Below, piece after piece: positions 1 to 9,810 of a stretch of DNA of 64,000 nucleotides (its first letter is position 1; each line of letters opens with the position of its first letter). Source of the DNA: Bemisia tabaci (taxonomy: Eukaryota > Arthropoda > Insecta > Hemiptera > Aleyrodidae); the NCBI RefSeq assembly GCF_918797505.1, contig NC_092797.1:44862157-44926156 (forward strand). The letters are read 5' to 3'. The notes under the pieces were generated by a model, which worked only from the letters and a program-made list of their open reading frames with translations, was not told where the DNA came from and did no database searches. Both the position numbers and the translations under genes were made by a program.

Positions 1-23
1 TAGACGGTGTAAGTCCCCAAACA

Positions 24-110
24 CTTATCTTGGTTTGCGACTTTGCAGACTCCTTGTCATACTTTATTTTTTAAATGGAAAACTACATAACGGCAATTCT
101 CTAAAGTTTC
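24..110. repeat. Family T repeat fragment
   Basis: This stretch carries the block CTTATCT...TTGCGAC.TTGCAGACT.CTTGTCATACTTTATTTT, which recurs near 36740, 38560-38720 and 50640. It is a partial copy at the window edge and no terminal repeats are visible. The call rests on similarity between copies inside the window only. Confidence 0.6.
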
Positions 111-1073
111 CGTAATTATCCTTCTCTGTGCGACGAGAACCCTGTGAAAACTTCATGGAATGGTATTGATTTATTCTCCATCAGAAGAAAAAATCGGAAC
201 AGAGATTTTCAAACACCACAAACAAGACATGTGGTACCGGACCTACATTGTCCGTTTGTCGCAGGCAATTAGTTAAATCAGGCATTTAATAAAATGCCTT
301 GGCAGATGGTCAAATTTCGACGGTTTACGAAACAGTGTAAATTTATGACAGAGGTCTCCCGAGTTCTCAGTATCTTGATAGGAATAAATCACCAACTCAA
401 TGAAATCTCATCGTTCTTTTCTTTTCAAATGCTCCTCTTGTACTAAATAGTTAAGTTTAAAAATTATGTTTTTTACGGCACGGTGCAACTTTCAAGAAAA
501 ATGTTCTTTTGGGAACAAAAAATCGTGTAAAATACCTCTCTATGTTGTAGTTTTGTACAGAAAATTCTTTCTCACACAAGCAAAACGTCTGTAATTGAGA
601 ATAAAATCAGAATTTTATTTGAGTAAGTATAAATACTCGACTATTTGCCGCGGCATTTGACTATTTGCCGAGGCATTCGACTATTTGCCTGCAACAAATA
701 AATGATTTTCACAGCCCCTTCCCTGTATTTGAATTAAACTCGATAATTAGTGTCTATTTATCGATTTATATCGACCCAAACTCGTATCAACCCTCGCAAA
801 TTATATCTATCGGAATAAATCGATACTCATCAAATATTCAATATCCGGTGTGACGTAACGACCAATAACGTCTTCACCGATATCATCCCCGGAATCGTAG
901 AATCCGAAGCCGGAGGACAATGAAGGGATGAAATGATGCTGGAGCACCAAGATGGCGTCATTGCGACTGGATCTCCAGGTCCGGCCGTAAAAAAGGGGTC
1001 GTAAAAACTTTGACGATGGATAATTTATAAAAACAATACTGCATCAATCGAGGGGCTCCTCGATGGAGTGATC
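111..1073. other. Non-coding stretch with a short tandem repeat
   Basis: No gene is supported here. Around 638-690 a 20-base unit (CGACTATTTGCCGCGGCATT and variants) is repeated two and a half times in tandem. The only ORF, of 62 codons at 665-853, overlaps that repeat and resembles no known protein. The rest is AT-rich and featureless to my reading. Confidence 0.5.
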
Positions 1074-1323
1074 TGCCGTGCTAAGGAAGAACGCCGTATG
1101 AGCCTTAAGATGTTGCCGAATTTCCTTCGATAAAAACTGAAATTCTGGAAAAATTGTAAATATTATTTTCCAAAATTTTCAGACAATTTTGTACGCCATT
1201 TAATCTAAAATATCTGAAAATTTCAAGGGAAAGTATGCTTAAATTGCGTCACAAATACGTGTTTTATCGAGGGAAATTTGGCAACTCTCGAATGTTCATA
1301 CGGCGTTCTTCCTTAACACGGCA
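1074..1323. mobile_element. Family A MITE, copy 1 (full length)
   Basis: A 250-bp palindromic element. The left end TGCCGTGCTAAGGAAGAACG continues through CCGTATGAGCC...GTTGCC..ATTTCC, and the right end is the inverted equivalent, closing with CCTTAACACGGCAG. The terminal inverted repeats are about 60 bp and the middle is AT-rich with no coding capacity. TGAT flanks both sides, consistent with a 4-bp target duplication. Confidence 0.85.
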
Positions 1324-1342
1324 GTGATGGCTCAATGAGAAT

Positions 1343-1595
1343 GCTGTCATGATAAGGAAAAACGCTGTACAAACCATCAGGCTTTGCCAAATTTCCCTCG
1401 ACAAATCACAAACTTTCAGAAAAATTTGTGAATATATATCGTCCGATTTTTCAAAGGATTTCGTTCGTAATTCGATCTGAAAAGTCTGAAAATTTCGAGG
1501 AAAAATATTTGTAGCTTTCTGAAAAATGATGATTTTCAGATAGGAAATTTGGCAACATTCAAATGCTTGTAAGGCGTTTTTACTTGGCACGGCAG
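1343..1595. mobile_element. Family A MITE, copy 2 (diverged)
   Basis: The left end is degraded (CTGTCATGATAAGGAAAAAC) and the right end is better kept (AAGGCGTTTTTACTTGGCACGGCAG). AATG occurs directly on both sides, again suggesting a 4-bp target duplication. This copy lies only 20 bp from the previous one and the two form a near-tandem pair. Confidence 0.8.
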
Positions 1596-2411
1596 AATGG
1601 CTGTCAGATGAGTAAGGCAAAGCGGCTCCGTCATTATTCGCGATTCGACGCGACGGTTCCGACAGGGAATTATCAGACCGTGAACTCGATAAAAATCCAA
1701 ACGAAGTGGACCTATATTTATGGTATAAGGAACTATGTTACGCTCAAACACTATGCACATAGTTTCTTTTAGCATAAATATTTCCAATTCAGATGCAGAC
1801 CAAGAATAAAGTTTTGAGAGAATGAATCTGGTAGCGTCGGACGAGAAAATTTCATTCAACGAATTTTCCATTTCTTGACGAACGCTCCACTCAGTAAGGG
1901 AAAATAACCAACATTTTGTGTCAATATAGGAAGTAAGATTCAGAGTAGCCCAAGCATGCGGTAAATGCTTTTTGATTAGATTTTCTTTGGGTTTTACAAA
2001 CCAAATCTTTGGTTTGGAAATTTGCAACATTTTTAAAAATAAGGCGCAAGTGACTACGATCGAACCTCGATCTTATTTGTGGTAGCCAAACGAGCCACAC
2101 AGTGACGAAAAACCCAAAAATTTGTGTTAATATGGGAAGTACGAGTATTATAACACGAAATTTTGCGTGAATTCTTTATAATCAGGGGTAAATTGGTCTA
2201 AAAACTTCTAAGGTGTCACAGTGGATGGTCCTCTGTTGCAAGAACAAAACTTGAGAAGAAATGCGAGGCACTGCAAAATACCGTTAGGCTAAACCGGGTT
2301 GGATGTATTCTATGAGATAACTTTGAGATAAAACTGGGTTTGAAAATCTGACACGAAGTTCTCGACAGTTGAAGCTTTCAGCATTTTTTCATCTAAATTT
2401 TCGATAATTTG
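1596..2411. other. Unassigned AT-rich stretch with a short repeated block
   Basis: No gene is supported. A block close to TTTGTGTCAATATAGGAAGTA occurs near 1915 and again near 2124 (TTTGTGTTAATATGGGAAGTA), and a related one occurs near 15520, so this may be the remnant of a further repeat family. The minus-strand 164-codon ORF here runs into the A copy and looks like a chance reading frame. Confidence 0.4.
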
Positions 2412-2575
2412 CAGTGCCGTGGCGTGCTTTGCGATACATCGATTGATCTGCCATTCAAACCTACGGAAAATGATCGATAAACAGGGTGTTCGCAACGAAC
2501 ACCTTAATAATCGATTCTTTACCATAGCTTCAAATGGGGAAATATCGATAATCGACCATTCACGCCTCTCCACTG
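2412..2575. mobile_element. Family B hAT-like MITE, copy 1
   Basis: A 164-bp palindromic element with ends CAGTGCCGTGGCGTGC and the inverted CACGCC..CCACTG. Its centre is GGGTGTTCGCAACGAACACC, with repeated TATCGATTAT-type motifs in the arms. It is flanked on both sides by ATAATTTG, a perfect 8-bp target duplication. An 8-bp duplication with CAGTG/CACTG ends is typical of the hAT superfamily. The element has no coding capacity. Confidence 0.9.
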
Positions 2576-3404
2576 ATAATTTGATGGAGCTCAGTCAAGG
2601 CGAGCACCAAGGAGAGTAAACTGACGCTAAAAGCGAAGTGAACACTGAACAGTGATAGTAGGCGCGAATTTAGCAACTCATTATCATTTCAGTGCCGGTG
2701 TAAAATCGGCTCCGTTTGTTTGGTTCCACGTCTTGGCGAATCTTCGGGGATTCGCTCAGCTCTTGCGGGAGCATTTACATTTCTGGGTGCCCATCGATTT
2801 GCCCCGATTCAAGCGTGAAAAGCCCCTGCAAAGCTCTTCGCAAGGGTTGTCAGCTCGCAGAATATCTAACACCACTTTGTGGACGATCAATTTTATACAA
2901 AATGCATATCGATGGCGAGGGAACAAAATCGCCGATTTGTAAATTGACGATTTTGCAGGACTAAGAAACAACGTCAACATTTTTGTAAATTTGAGGTTAG
3001 ATTTGCAATTTGTTTTATACATCACAGCGTCATTACAGCACTAATGCCAAATCGGATAAAATTAAACGCGTCAGCTTATCTTCGCAGAGATACTGTGTGG
3101 ACAGTAGGACCTACAGAGACCCTTATAGGAACCAGACTTTATGGAGGATTCTCAAGAATAGATTTTCATTTTCCTCAAAAATCAATTTCACCGGAAGAAA
3201 GGCAGCATTAAAATGCTAGATGGCATATTAACTTAGAACGGCTGTGTTATATCCGCACCTTAATCGATTGATTGAAGTTATTTAAACGCAACTGGACTGC
3301 ATTCTGCAATTTGGAGCTAAAAATCCTGGCTTATCTAAAAAACGCATATGTGCATAGGGAAACTAATGGCACATACGTTGTTTTTAAACCGGGCCGGAAT
3401 TTAT
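2576..3404. other. Unassigned stretch with a dispersed repeat at 2965-3036
   Basis: No gene is supported. About 70 bp at 2965-3036 (GTCAACATTTTTGTAAATTTGAGGTTAGATTTGCAATT and onward) match 26695-26760 (GTCGCCATTTTTGTGATTTGGAGGTTGGATTTGCAAT), so both are pieces of an unnamed dispersed repeat. The small ORFs here show no recognisable protein. Confidence 0.45.
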
Positions 3405-3690
3405 AGTTCCTAATTGGATTGCATTTTGCAAAAAGGAACCACCAGCATTGCAATGATGCTAAGATTGTGCAACTTCTTCCTTTGCAATAAAATTGCGGAA
3501 ATTGTGAAAAACTATGAAATTTAGATGGTAATTTTTGTCTTAAATTTACAGTTTTAATCGAGTAAAATAGAAACTATTAAGGGATAATCGGGTTCTTCCT
3601 CCAAGACAAAAGAAGTTGCACAATCTTAGCAACATTGCAATACCAGTGGTTCCTTTTTGCAAAATGCAATCCAATTGCAAAATGCAGTCC
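3405..3690. mobile_element. Family I inverted-repeat element
   Basis: The left arm (3409-3480) runs from TTGGATTGCATTTTGCAAAA to TGTGCAACTTCTTCC. The right arm (3592-3680) is its inverted copy, from GAAGTTGCACAATCTTAGCA to TTTTTGCAAAATGCAATCC. The spacer is about 110 bp. More GCAATCCAATTGC-like motifs lie outside the arms (3290-3310, 3680-3700). It is a probable MITE, but I could not fix its exact ends or a target duplication. Confidence 0.6.
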
Positions 3691-4369
3691 AACTGCGCAA
3701 CGCTGCGTGCGACTGTGTCGCTCCGATTCGCGACCGTTACGAAAACTAATTGCGAATTCACTCGCGATGAAAATTTGCAATGGAAATGCTCGAAGGTGCT
3801 GGATTAGCCGTCAAAAAGGCGATCGCTGTTCCCGCGACTGACGTCTCATACGCGGTTACTTCTTTCCCTTCGTCCCTTCGCAATTCGAATAATTTACATT
3901 CGTTTGACACAATGCGAGGACGGATGCTACGTTCGCGGCTTGTTCTGATCGAACTAAAATTGAAAAGTTTGCAAACGGGATTAAATTTCGGCCTGCCTCG
4001 TATGCCATTCTATTGAATTTTCCAGGCCAGTTGATAAGAGCGTATGGTGCATCGAATATTAATGGCGAAACTGGAAAAACGCGTATCTTGGTTTATGCTG
4101 TGCTGCAAAGTACCACACAACAGAGAATTTGCAGGTGTCTGAAATTTGATGAATTCCTCGCATAAATGAACGCTATCAAGTGAGCTGAACACGAGGATAC
4201 CCTTTGTTGATAAATTGAACGATGAGATCTGACAAAATAACCTAATCTGCTAAAATACATTTGTTTAAATGGGAAATGCCGCTAGATGGCGTCACTAGGC
4301 GGTGCATTTCCTCACTTTTAAATATATTTTTACTCCATTTCCCATTGCTGAAAAAATTATAAAAAATAC
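3691..4369. other. Unassigned stretch with a small hairpin
   Basis: No gene is supported. Near 4270-4315 a short imperfect palindrome (GGAAATGCCGC ... GCGGTGCATTTCC) surrounds the block TAGATGGCGTCACTAGG. The 3780-4016 ORF has no recognisable features. Confidence 0.35.
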
Positions 4370-4556
4370 TGCACGACCTCTCTGACTAGATCCATTGTGG
4401 GCCATGCCGCATCTAGTACCGAGCACATTCAACCATAAATATCATAAAAGAAAGTAATTGGTAAATATAAAGGACATTTTGACATTTCAGCAAAATAAAA
4501 TTTACTTTGCATATCTCCCCACGCCGATGCGTAAAATCTCAGTCCAGATTCTGCGG

Positions 4557-4855
4557 CAACGGGGGTGAAGTCCGTCACAGCCATCGATTATCTGGATAAT
4601 TGTTGCGGGTTGCATATGCAACCCCTGGAAATCGTTGGAATCTCATGGAAAATAAAATGTTACTTTCTATCTCTGCCAACGCATATGCACAAAATCTCAG
4701 TCGGGATCTGCAGCAACGGGGGTGAAGTCCGTCACATCCATCGATTTTCCCGATAATTGCCGCGGGTTGCATACGCAACCCCTGAAAATCGCCGGAATTC
4801 CATGGAAAATGAAATTTTACTCGCCCAAAATCTCAGTCGGGATCTGCAGCAACAC
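4557..4855. repeat. Family J tandem units (about 155-bp period)
   Basis: Two consecutive units both read AACGGGGGTGAAGTCCGTCA, then CATCGAT, a short dyad GGGTTGCATA(T/C)GCAACCCC, then CATGGAAAAT(A/G)AAAT and AAAATCTCAGTCGGGATCTG. The internal dyad GGTTGCATATGCAACC is a perfect small hairpin. Further broken units lie at 5106-5250, 5560-5620, 6085-6153 (inverted) and 6757-6840 (inverted). Confidence 0.75.
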
Positions 4856-5064
4856 TGTAAAAAAAACACATCGGATCTAGAGTCCAGACTCTTGAAAACA
4901 TTGACAAGAAAAAGGACTCTTGATTCAATTAGATTTAAGCTTAAATCAAAAGGTAATCCGCTCAAATTAAGAGGCTTGGTTCTTGATTTAAGCTTAAATC
5001 TGATTGAATCAAGAGTTTTTTTTCTTGTCGATGTTTTTAAGAGTCTGGACTCTAGATCCAATGT

Positions 5065-5100
<36 letters not shown>
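4853..5100. mobile_element. Family K palindromic MITE with a long poly-T end
   Basis: The left arm starts CACTGTAAAAAAAACACATC, continues GGATCTAGAGTCCAGACTCT and reaches GATTTAAGCTTAAATC. The right arm is the inverse, ending TAGATCCAATGTG followed by about 36 T. The arms are about 100 bp. The T run looks like an expanded copy of the A8 tract in the left terminus. It is inserted in a J unit. A half copy is at 58546-58646. Confidence 0.8.
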
Positions 5101-5101
<1 letters not shown>

Positions 5102-5249
5102 TTCCCAGAGAATGGAGGCGAAGTTCATCACAGTCATCTATTTTCCGGACAATTGTCGCGGGTTGCATACGCAGCCCCTGAAAATTGCCGTAGCCCACAG
5201 AAAATGAAATTTTACTTTCTATTTCTGCCAACGCGGATGCGTAAAACTA

Positions 5250-5560
5250 GAGTCCCTTTATACTGAGAGTCAAGACAACACCCCTCATGGAGTCACAAAC
5301 GGGAATAAAGATTACAGAAATTGAACGTTTTTCGTAATCTTTGATCGGCTCATTCTTAAATTCCTTTCTCCGTTCCTTCTTTCATTCCGTTTGTTCCTTG
5401 TCGAACCCGAAATTCCTCGGTCCATTCCAGATTATAATCTTTGCAATTGGTGAAAATGTAATCTTTATTCCCGTTTGTGACACTATGAAGGCCTAAAATC
5501 TGGCTAACCAATCAGAAATGGATTCGCATTGTCTTGACTCTCAGTATAAAGGGACTCTAC
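5250..5560. mobile_element. Family L MITE, copy 1
   Basis: The termini TAGAGTCCCTTTATACTGAG and its inverse CTCAGTATAAAGGGACTCTA extend to about 31 bp. An inner inverted pair GTCACAAACGGGAATAAAG / CTTTATTCCCGTTTGTGAC follows. The flanks CGTAAAAC and CATAAAAC are an 8-bp duplication with one mismatch. It interrupts a J unit. The same family occurs at 45677-46083 with a perfect 8-bp duplication. Confidence 0.85.
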
Positions 5561-5930
5561 ATAAAACCAGTCGGGGTCTGCGGCAACATGGCGGGGGCGA
5601 AGTCTGTCACTGCCAGGCTGGGCTTTGACGGCGGCTGCCCCGGACGGGGGCGAATCTCCCCGGAAACGTGGAGGGTCCTTTCCCGGCGCTGCCAGGAGCG
5701 TTTTCCGCGAAGCACTCGTCCCGGCGGGCGGAGCGCGGTCGGCGGCGGGCACGGACGACCGCGACCACTTGACCGACGGGGAATTAAGACCGGCTCGAAT
5801 TAACTCCAATCCAAGGCGAATCGGGAGCGCGGACGTGCATCCAGGGGAAAAATTGGACATGGAAAGGAACTACCCGGATTTCACCCCCGCCCCACCCTCG
5901 ACCCGAGATACGCCATGAGGAAAACCGAAT
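5560..5930. other. GC- and CpG-rich segment
   Basis: This stretch is far richer in G+C and CpG than its surroundings. It starts with a J-like block (CGGGGTCTGCGGCAACATGG) and continues with GACGGCGGCTGCCCCGGACG and similar sequence. Overlapping ORFs exist on both strands (5504-5860 minus, 5625-5918 plus), but none has a recognisable domain. It may be a captured genomic fragment or CpG island inside the composite element. Confidence 0.4.
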
Positions 5931-6006
5931 GGATTTTTCCGGGCGTAAGGTTGAGGAATGGATCGCTGGACATCGGACAGGGTACAGGAGTATTCCTTTC
6001 CTTAAC

Positions 6007-6090
6007 AGTGCCATGCTAAGGAAAAACGCCGCACAGTGAATCTAGTCAATTAGAGAGGTCGGACATGAAATGTTAGACTAGAGATCTAAA
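6007..6090. repeat. Truncated A end abutting a truncated G end
   Basis: TGCCATGCTAAGGAAAAACG (left end of family A) stops after about 25 bp and is followed directly by CACAGTGAATCTAGTCAATT, then AGAGAGGTCGGACATGAAAT (left end of family G). The latter gives way to inverted J sequence. Both are fragments produced by insertion or recombination. Confidence 0.65.
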
Positions 6091-6152
6091 GTAAAATTTC
6101 ATTTTCCATGGGATTCCGACGAGTTTCAGGGGTTGCGTATGCAACCAGCAAC

Positions 6153-6756
6153 AATGGGTCACTAAACCGTGTACAAATTTTGACTTGCGAATACAGTTTT
6201 CTAAAGGAAAATGACGCATAGAACACAATGCGCACACTAAAAACGCGAACAAGTAACTCAAAAACCGAGAAATGCGCCGTTCAAATCGCTCAACTTTTAC
6301 GCAAATTTAAAACACCCCGGTTTCGCGCCGCACCGAATGATGTCATCCGGCACCAATCAGAAGCGGGCACGGGTTTCCACGACGTCAATCAAATGTCTAT
6401 CTACTCTTCGTATATGAGAACAATACTAAAGTCGAAATTATATCTTTTGAATTCAAAACTCGAATCTCATTCATATGTTAGCTGTAATAAACAAGCAACG
6501 ATTCCACATTGAAATACGTTTTATTTTAACAAACATCAGAGGAAAATGAGAAAAGACTGCAATATGACAATCGCAGTACATCAACACCGCCAGTTTCCCG
6601 CCATTCGGGTGCGTTTGAAATGTCTTGCAGTTTTTAGATTTTTCAAAAGCGGTTTTCTCCGCGATTTCGGCTCCATAAAAATGCGGAAAAATCACCACGT
6701 TATCTACTCACATCGTACTCTCAGAATATCCAATAAAATAAACAAGGTTTAGTGAC
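6153..6756. mobile_element. Family R inserted element (about 600 bp)
   Basis: It is bounded by TGGGTCACTAAACC on the left and GGTTTAGTGACCCA on the right, a 14-bp inverted repeat. The flanking J sequence (GCAACAAT / ATTATCCGGG) rejoins cleanly when the insert is removed. The interior is AT-rich, has no recognisable ORF, and appears once in the window. Confidence 0.6.
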
Positions 6757-6969
6757 CCATTATCCGGGAAATCGATGGCTCTAGTGGATTTCACCCCCGT
6801 TGCGCATATCCCAACTGAAATTTTACGCACGCAAAAATGCATCGTCGGGGCCAGAGATGCAACGTAAAATTTTATTTTGCTGAAATGTTAAAATGTCCTT
6901 TATATTTACCGGTTACTTTCCTCTATGATATGTATGGTTTAATGTACTCTGTACTAGATGCGACACGGC

Positions 6970-7204
6970 CCCCGGTGGATCGAGTCAATCAGAGAGGTCG
7001 GACACGAAATTGTTGACTAAAACTACGAATTTTGATGTTTATTTCGTCACATTTTAAATTTCTAAGGATGCTGATAGCAGAAAATTGCACGAGAAAACCA
7101 ATGGAACCACTCTCAGAACCTCAGAATTTTGTATAAATGGATTTATAAGCGTTTAAAGTTTCAAAAGTTTGTCCGACCTCTCCTATTGGCTCGATTCGCT
7201 GTGC
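6970..7204. mobile_element. Family G MITE, copy 2
   Basis: The left end GGTGGATCGAGTCAATCAGA leads into GAGGTCGGACACGAAAT. The right end is the inverse, GTCCGACCTCTCCTATTGGC then TCGATTCGCTGTG. The interior contains TTTTGATGTTTATT, TTTCTAAGGATGCT and TATAAGCGTTTAAAGTTTC, as in the copy at 28249. It overlaps the right arm of the composite element. Confidence 0.75.
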
Positions 7205-7441
7205 CTGTGCGTAGTGTGAGCATTTTGCTGCTGCTAAATTTCCCCCTACAAAACATTTATTTTTGTGAAAAGTTATGCAGCTCATATCTGGAATTTTCAG
7301 ATATTTTAGACTGAATCGTGAAAACATTTCCTGAAAAATTGGAAGATAAACAATTAGAATTTTCCCGGTGAATTTGTTTTTTAATGAAAGAAAGATGGCA
7401 ACTTCTAAAAGCTCAAACGGTATTTTTCTTTCACGCCTCAC
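7205..7441. mobile_element. Family A relative with an altered right end
   Basis: The interior (GGAATTTTCAGATATTTTAGAC, AAAATTGGAAGATAAAC) and right arm (GATGGCAACTTCTAAAAGCT, CAAACGGTATTTTTCTTTCA) match family A. The expected CCTTAGCACGGCAG end is replaced by CACGCCTCACGCC, leading directly into element C. The same junction occurs inverted at 21340, so this is a sub-family rather than a chance truncation. Confidence 0.6.
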
Positions 7442-7530
7442 GCCATCGCGCCTTCAATTTTGCAGATGTAACACGGACATCTGTCCAGCACGAATAGTTG
7501 TATCTCTGTGCCGTCATCAACGCGAGTCCT
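7442..7530 (+). repeat. Element C, copy a (two-box, stem-forming repeat)
   Basis: It contains GCGCCTTCAAT at 7448 and GCACGAATAGTTG at 7488, with GATGTAACACGGACATCTGT between them and GTATCTCTGTGCCGTCATCA after. The segment GATGTAAC can pair with GTTGTATC. Five places in the window keep the two boxes at a 40-41 base offset. No coding capacity is visible and its function is unknown. Confidence 0.6.
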
Positions 7531-7717
7531 TTTCCTTGCTCTAACCCCATGTTGTGATGTTTCCGTTTGTCATATTTGTAGTGTTGCTTCAAGAGCTACG
7601 TGAGCAACACAGCCGAAAATAGGAGAGATGTAATCGGACTTCTTTCTTTTCACTCAAATTTGAGCAACATCCCATTGGTACGCATAGAGCAAAGCATTGC
7701 GACTCCACGCTTCGCAC

Positions 7718-7885
7718 CACAGCGCCTTCAATTTCGGAGACGCAACACGGACATCCGTCGAGCACGAATAGTTGTATCTCTGCGCCGTCGTCGACGCGCA
7801 CGTTCTTTAGAAAGGGATGAAAGCGCGTCAAAGGAAATTTTGCAACGCCGTAAGGCTCAAACGGCGTTTTTCCTCTGCATGGCAG
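7718..7885 (+). repeat. Element C, copy b, followed by a family A right end
   Basis: The boxes GCGCCTTCAAT (7722) and GCACGAATAGTTG (7762) flank GAGACGCAACACGGACATCC. Then CGTCGACGCGCACG leads, after about 25 bp, to GGAAATTTTGCAACGCCGTA and CGGCGTTTTTCCTCTGCATG, an A-type right terminus ending GGCAG. The C-then-A order differs from copy a, where A precedes C. Confidence 0.55.
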
Positions 7886-7910
7886 ACTAGTACCGCCATG
7901 GACTGATTTA

Positions 7911-8200
7911 AGGACTACGTCATTCGATATAATATCGAAACCTTGGTTCAAATGTATACTAACACAGAACTTTGTTTTTAATATTCGCGTCTTTTGCGCT
8001 ACGGTGATGAAATGCGTCCAAGTGTTTCTTAAAATCGAAATTTCTCGTGTCGAATGAGTCTTTAATTGACTTATGACCGGTCAATGACTATATTTTAATA
8101 AATTAACGCGATTAATTCATGAAAAATTCGTACTTGAGGTCATGTTAAATTTTTTTTGTTTGAACAAAGACTTCGATATTATATCCAATGACGTAGTCAC
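7911..8200. mobile_element. 290-bp MITE with TA flanks
   Basis: The left arm AGGACTACGTCATTCGATAT, continuing AATATCGAAACCTTGGTTCAA, matches the inverted right arm TTGAACAAAGACTTCGATAT, continuing TATATCCAATGACGTAGTCAC. The arms are about 43 bp. TA precedes and follows the element, compatible with a Tc1/mariner-type duplication. It has no ORF of note. Confidence 0.7.
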
Positions 8201-8242
8201 TAAATCTGTCTATCTCCTTCTACTTTTTTCATTTGAGGTGTC

Positions 8243-8404
8243 CAGAGGCGTATCCAGCAATTTGGCAACACCGGATCCCCTCCGTTCAAACCTTTGTTAA
8301 ATAATCGATTCTTGTCAGGGCATCTGGCCCCAACAAGAATCGATACATTTCCATACGTTTAAATCGAGAAACACAATGTTGCCAATTTTCTGGATCCGCC
8401 AATG
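8243..8404. mobile_element. Family E hAT-like MITE, copy 1
   Basis: The ends are CAGAGGCGTATCCAGCAATT and the inverse AATTTTCTGGATCCGCCAATG. Internal TAAATAATCGATTCTTGTC and AAGAATCGATACATTTCC motifs are shared with the copies at 32986 and 43183. The flanks GAGGTGTC / GTGGTGTC form an 8-bp duplication with one mismatch. It lies 74 bp downstream of the receptor exon, in the following intron. Confidence 0.85.
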
Positions 8405-8478
8405 GTGGTGTCGCTGATTAGCGTTGTTTTCAAGTGTAACACTGACGTGACATGCATGGAGCTTGAGAGTGTACTTAC

Positions 8479-8659
8479 GGGTGGTGTCATAGGGGATGCC
8501 GTTGAGCTCGCTAAAGCAGGGTTGGAGGGCGACAGAACCCGGGCGTGTCGGCGGCCAGCAGAGCAGCGAGTCCCACGTTCGTGGACAGAATTCGGGGCTC
8601 GTCAACCCTTTCTCCTTGTCCAAGTGAGCCTTTATCGTGCATTCCAACTCCAGCTCAAA
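8479..8659 (-). CDS. Class B GPCR exon (hormone-receptor domain), DH44/CRF-receptor-like
   Basis: This is an internal exon of a family B (secretin-type) neuropeptide receptor. The 60 complete codons encode the extracellular hormone-binding domain. Reading from the exon start, Cys7, Cys25, Cys34 and Cys48 are the first four domain cysteines. The hallmark TWDSLLCWPPT lies at residues 28-38, and PCFSELNGIPYDTT at 47-60 closes the exon. The exon is bounded on the minus strand by the acceptor TTGTTTCGTTTCCAG and the strong donor GTAAGTAC, with phase 0 at its start and phase 1 at its end. A one-base overhang would suit a next codon completing the usual NAT/SR..C segment. The NGxxYDTT form points to diuretic-hormone-44/CRF-like receptors rather than calcitonin-like ones. 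The product would be a plasma-membrane Gs-coupled receptor. The transmembrane exons were not found and probably lie beyond the left edge or in unresolved sequence. Confidence 0.85.
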
Positions 8660-9452
8660 CTGGAAACGAAACAAGTTTACAAATATTTTGTCTGAAGTAA
8701 AGCCTCAACTGAGGACATACTAGGCTTCCAAATATCCGGAATTGAGGATCATTTTGAAAAATTGTTTAAATTGGACTGAGTTAAGAGCAGAAAGGAACCA
8801 ACCCACATTTTGGAAAACATTGAATTATGAGTGGTTTTGAACTCAACCACTGCTCTACTATCTATCGCCAAAAATTCAAAGTTTTTGTTGGAGCAAATTC
8901 CGCAGAAATGGAACTTCAAGTTTAACGTTTACATTGAGTCTTATGCAGGAGCCAAAATTTAAACCTCTTTTTCTCGGTTCGATCCCGATGTGGCTTGGTT
9001 CCTTTCTGTTTAACTCCGTCCAATTCATTTTCATAATAAATGGGATACAAGACAAAATGAGGGGCTTGGAGGACAAAGTGTCGATTGTTCAAATACTCCT
9101 CCTCGTGAAATGTGTAAGCAAGACTTTCGAGTCACATAAAATTCGCTGTTTTTTTCACGAAAGAACGTAACTACATTTCATTGTTGCCAGATTTTTCCGT
9201 GAAAATTGCATTCTTACAGGGAGAGTTCTGAGAATTTCTGACTGGAAATGTCACAAAATTTTCCTCTTATCTCATGCAAAAACCAAACCAATTTTCGACG
9301 AAAATTATACAGGTTTATTCTCTTTTTAAAAAAAACGAATCGTATGAGTCAATTTTGCAACCTTGCAATTGGGTTACGCTGCTTGGTGCGGGGAACGACG
9401 AATTTCGCGACAGTAAAGGTAAATGTTCGCAAGTGATGTATGGGGTGGTAAA
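8660..9452. other. Probable intron of the receptor gene
   Basis: This is AT-rich sequence immediately upstream (minus sense) of the receptor exon. I see no gene, terminal repeats or tandem structure. A GGTTCGATCCC block near 8977 resembles a tRNA B box but lacks a tRNA fold around it. Confidence 0.4.
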
Positions 9453-9704
9453 CTGCCGTGCTAAGGAAGAACACCGTATGAACATTCGAGAGTTGCCAAA
9501 TCGCCCCGGATAAAGTATTCATTTTTGAAGACAAATATGCGTATTTTTTCTTGAAATTTTCAGACATTTTAGATAAAATTGCGAACAGGATGTCTGAAAA
9601 AATTGAAGCAAAATATTCACGATTTTCCTAGTAAATTAGACTATAATTGAAGGAAATATGGCTTCGTCTGAATGATCATACGACGCTCTTCCTTAGCACG
9701 GCAG
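9453..9704. mobile_element. Family A MITE, copy 3
   Basis: The left end is CTGCCGTGCTAAGGAAGAAC and the right end closes ACGCTCTTCCTTAGCACGGC plus AG. The interior carries the family blocks GAAATTTTCAGACATTTTAG and AAAAAATTGAAGCAAAATATTC. It is well preserved and 252 bp long. No clear target duplication was seen. Confidence 0.85.
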
Positions 9705-9810
9705 GAAGGTCGCGATCTTCCCGGAAAGGTATGGAGAGTCGCCTCGAGACTCCGGGAACCGCTCTGCACTACACCACTGTATATTTTAGCCTACCTCCGT
9801 AACGCTGCGC

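Larger units (their letters stand above)
4370..7000. mobile_element. Composite inverted-repeat element with nested insertions
   Basis: The left flank at 4370-4520 (from GACCTCTCTGAC through GCCGCATCTAGTACCGAG, AAATATAAAGGACATTTTG and CAGCAAAATAAAATTT) reappears inverted at 6840-6995 with only scattered mismatches. This makes one unit of about 2.6 kb with arms of about 140 bp. Inside are J tandem units (4557-4855, 5106-5250, 6085-6153, 6757-6840), a K element, an L element, a GC-rich segment, an A fragment, a G fragment and the R element. Each interrupts the J sequence, so they are later insertions. No transposase is present. Confidence 0.7.

Noticed and set aside
1536..2030. 164-codon minus-strand ORF
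   Set aside because: Partly overlaps a family A MITE and shows no protein family features.
4757..5266. 169-codon plus-strand ORF
   Set aside because: It runs through J, K and the poly-T tract (poly-Phe), so it is repeat-derived.
8970..8990. GGTTCGATCCC, like a tRNA B box
   Set aside because: No acceptor stem, D arm or A box at the right distance upstream.
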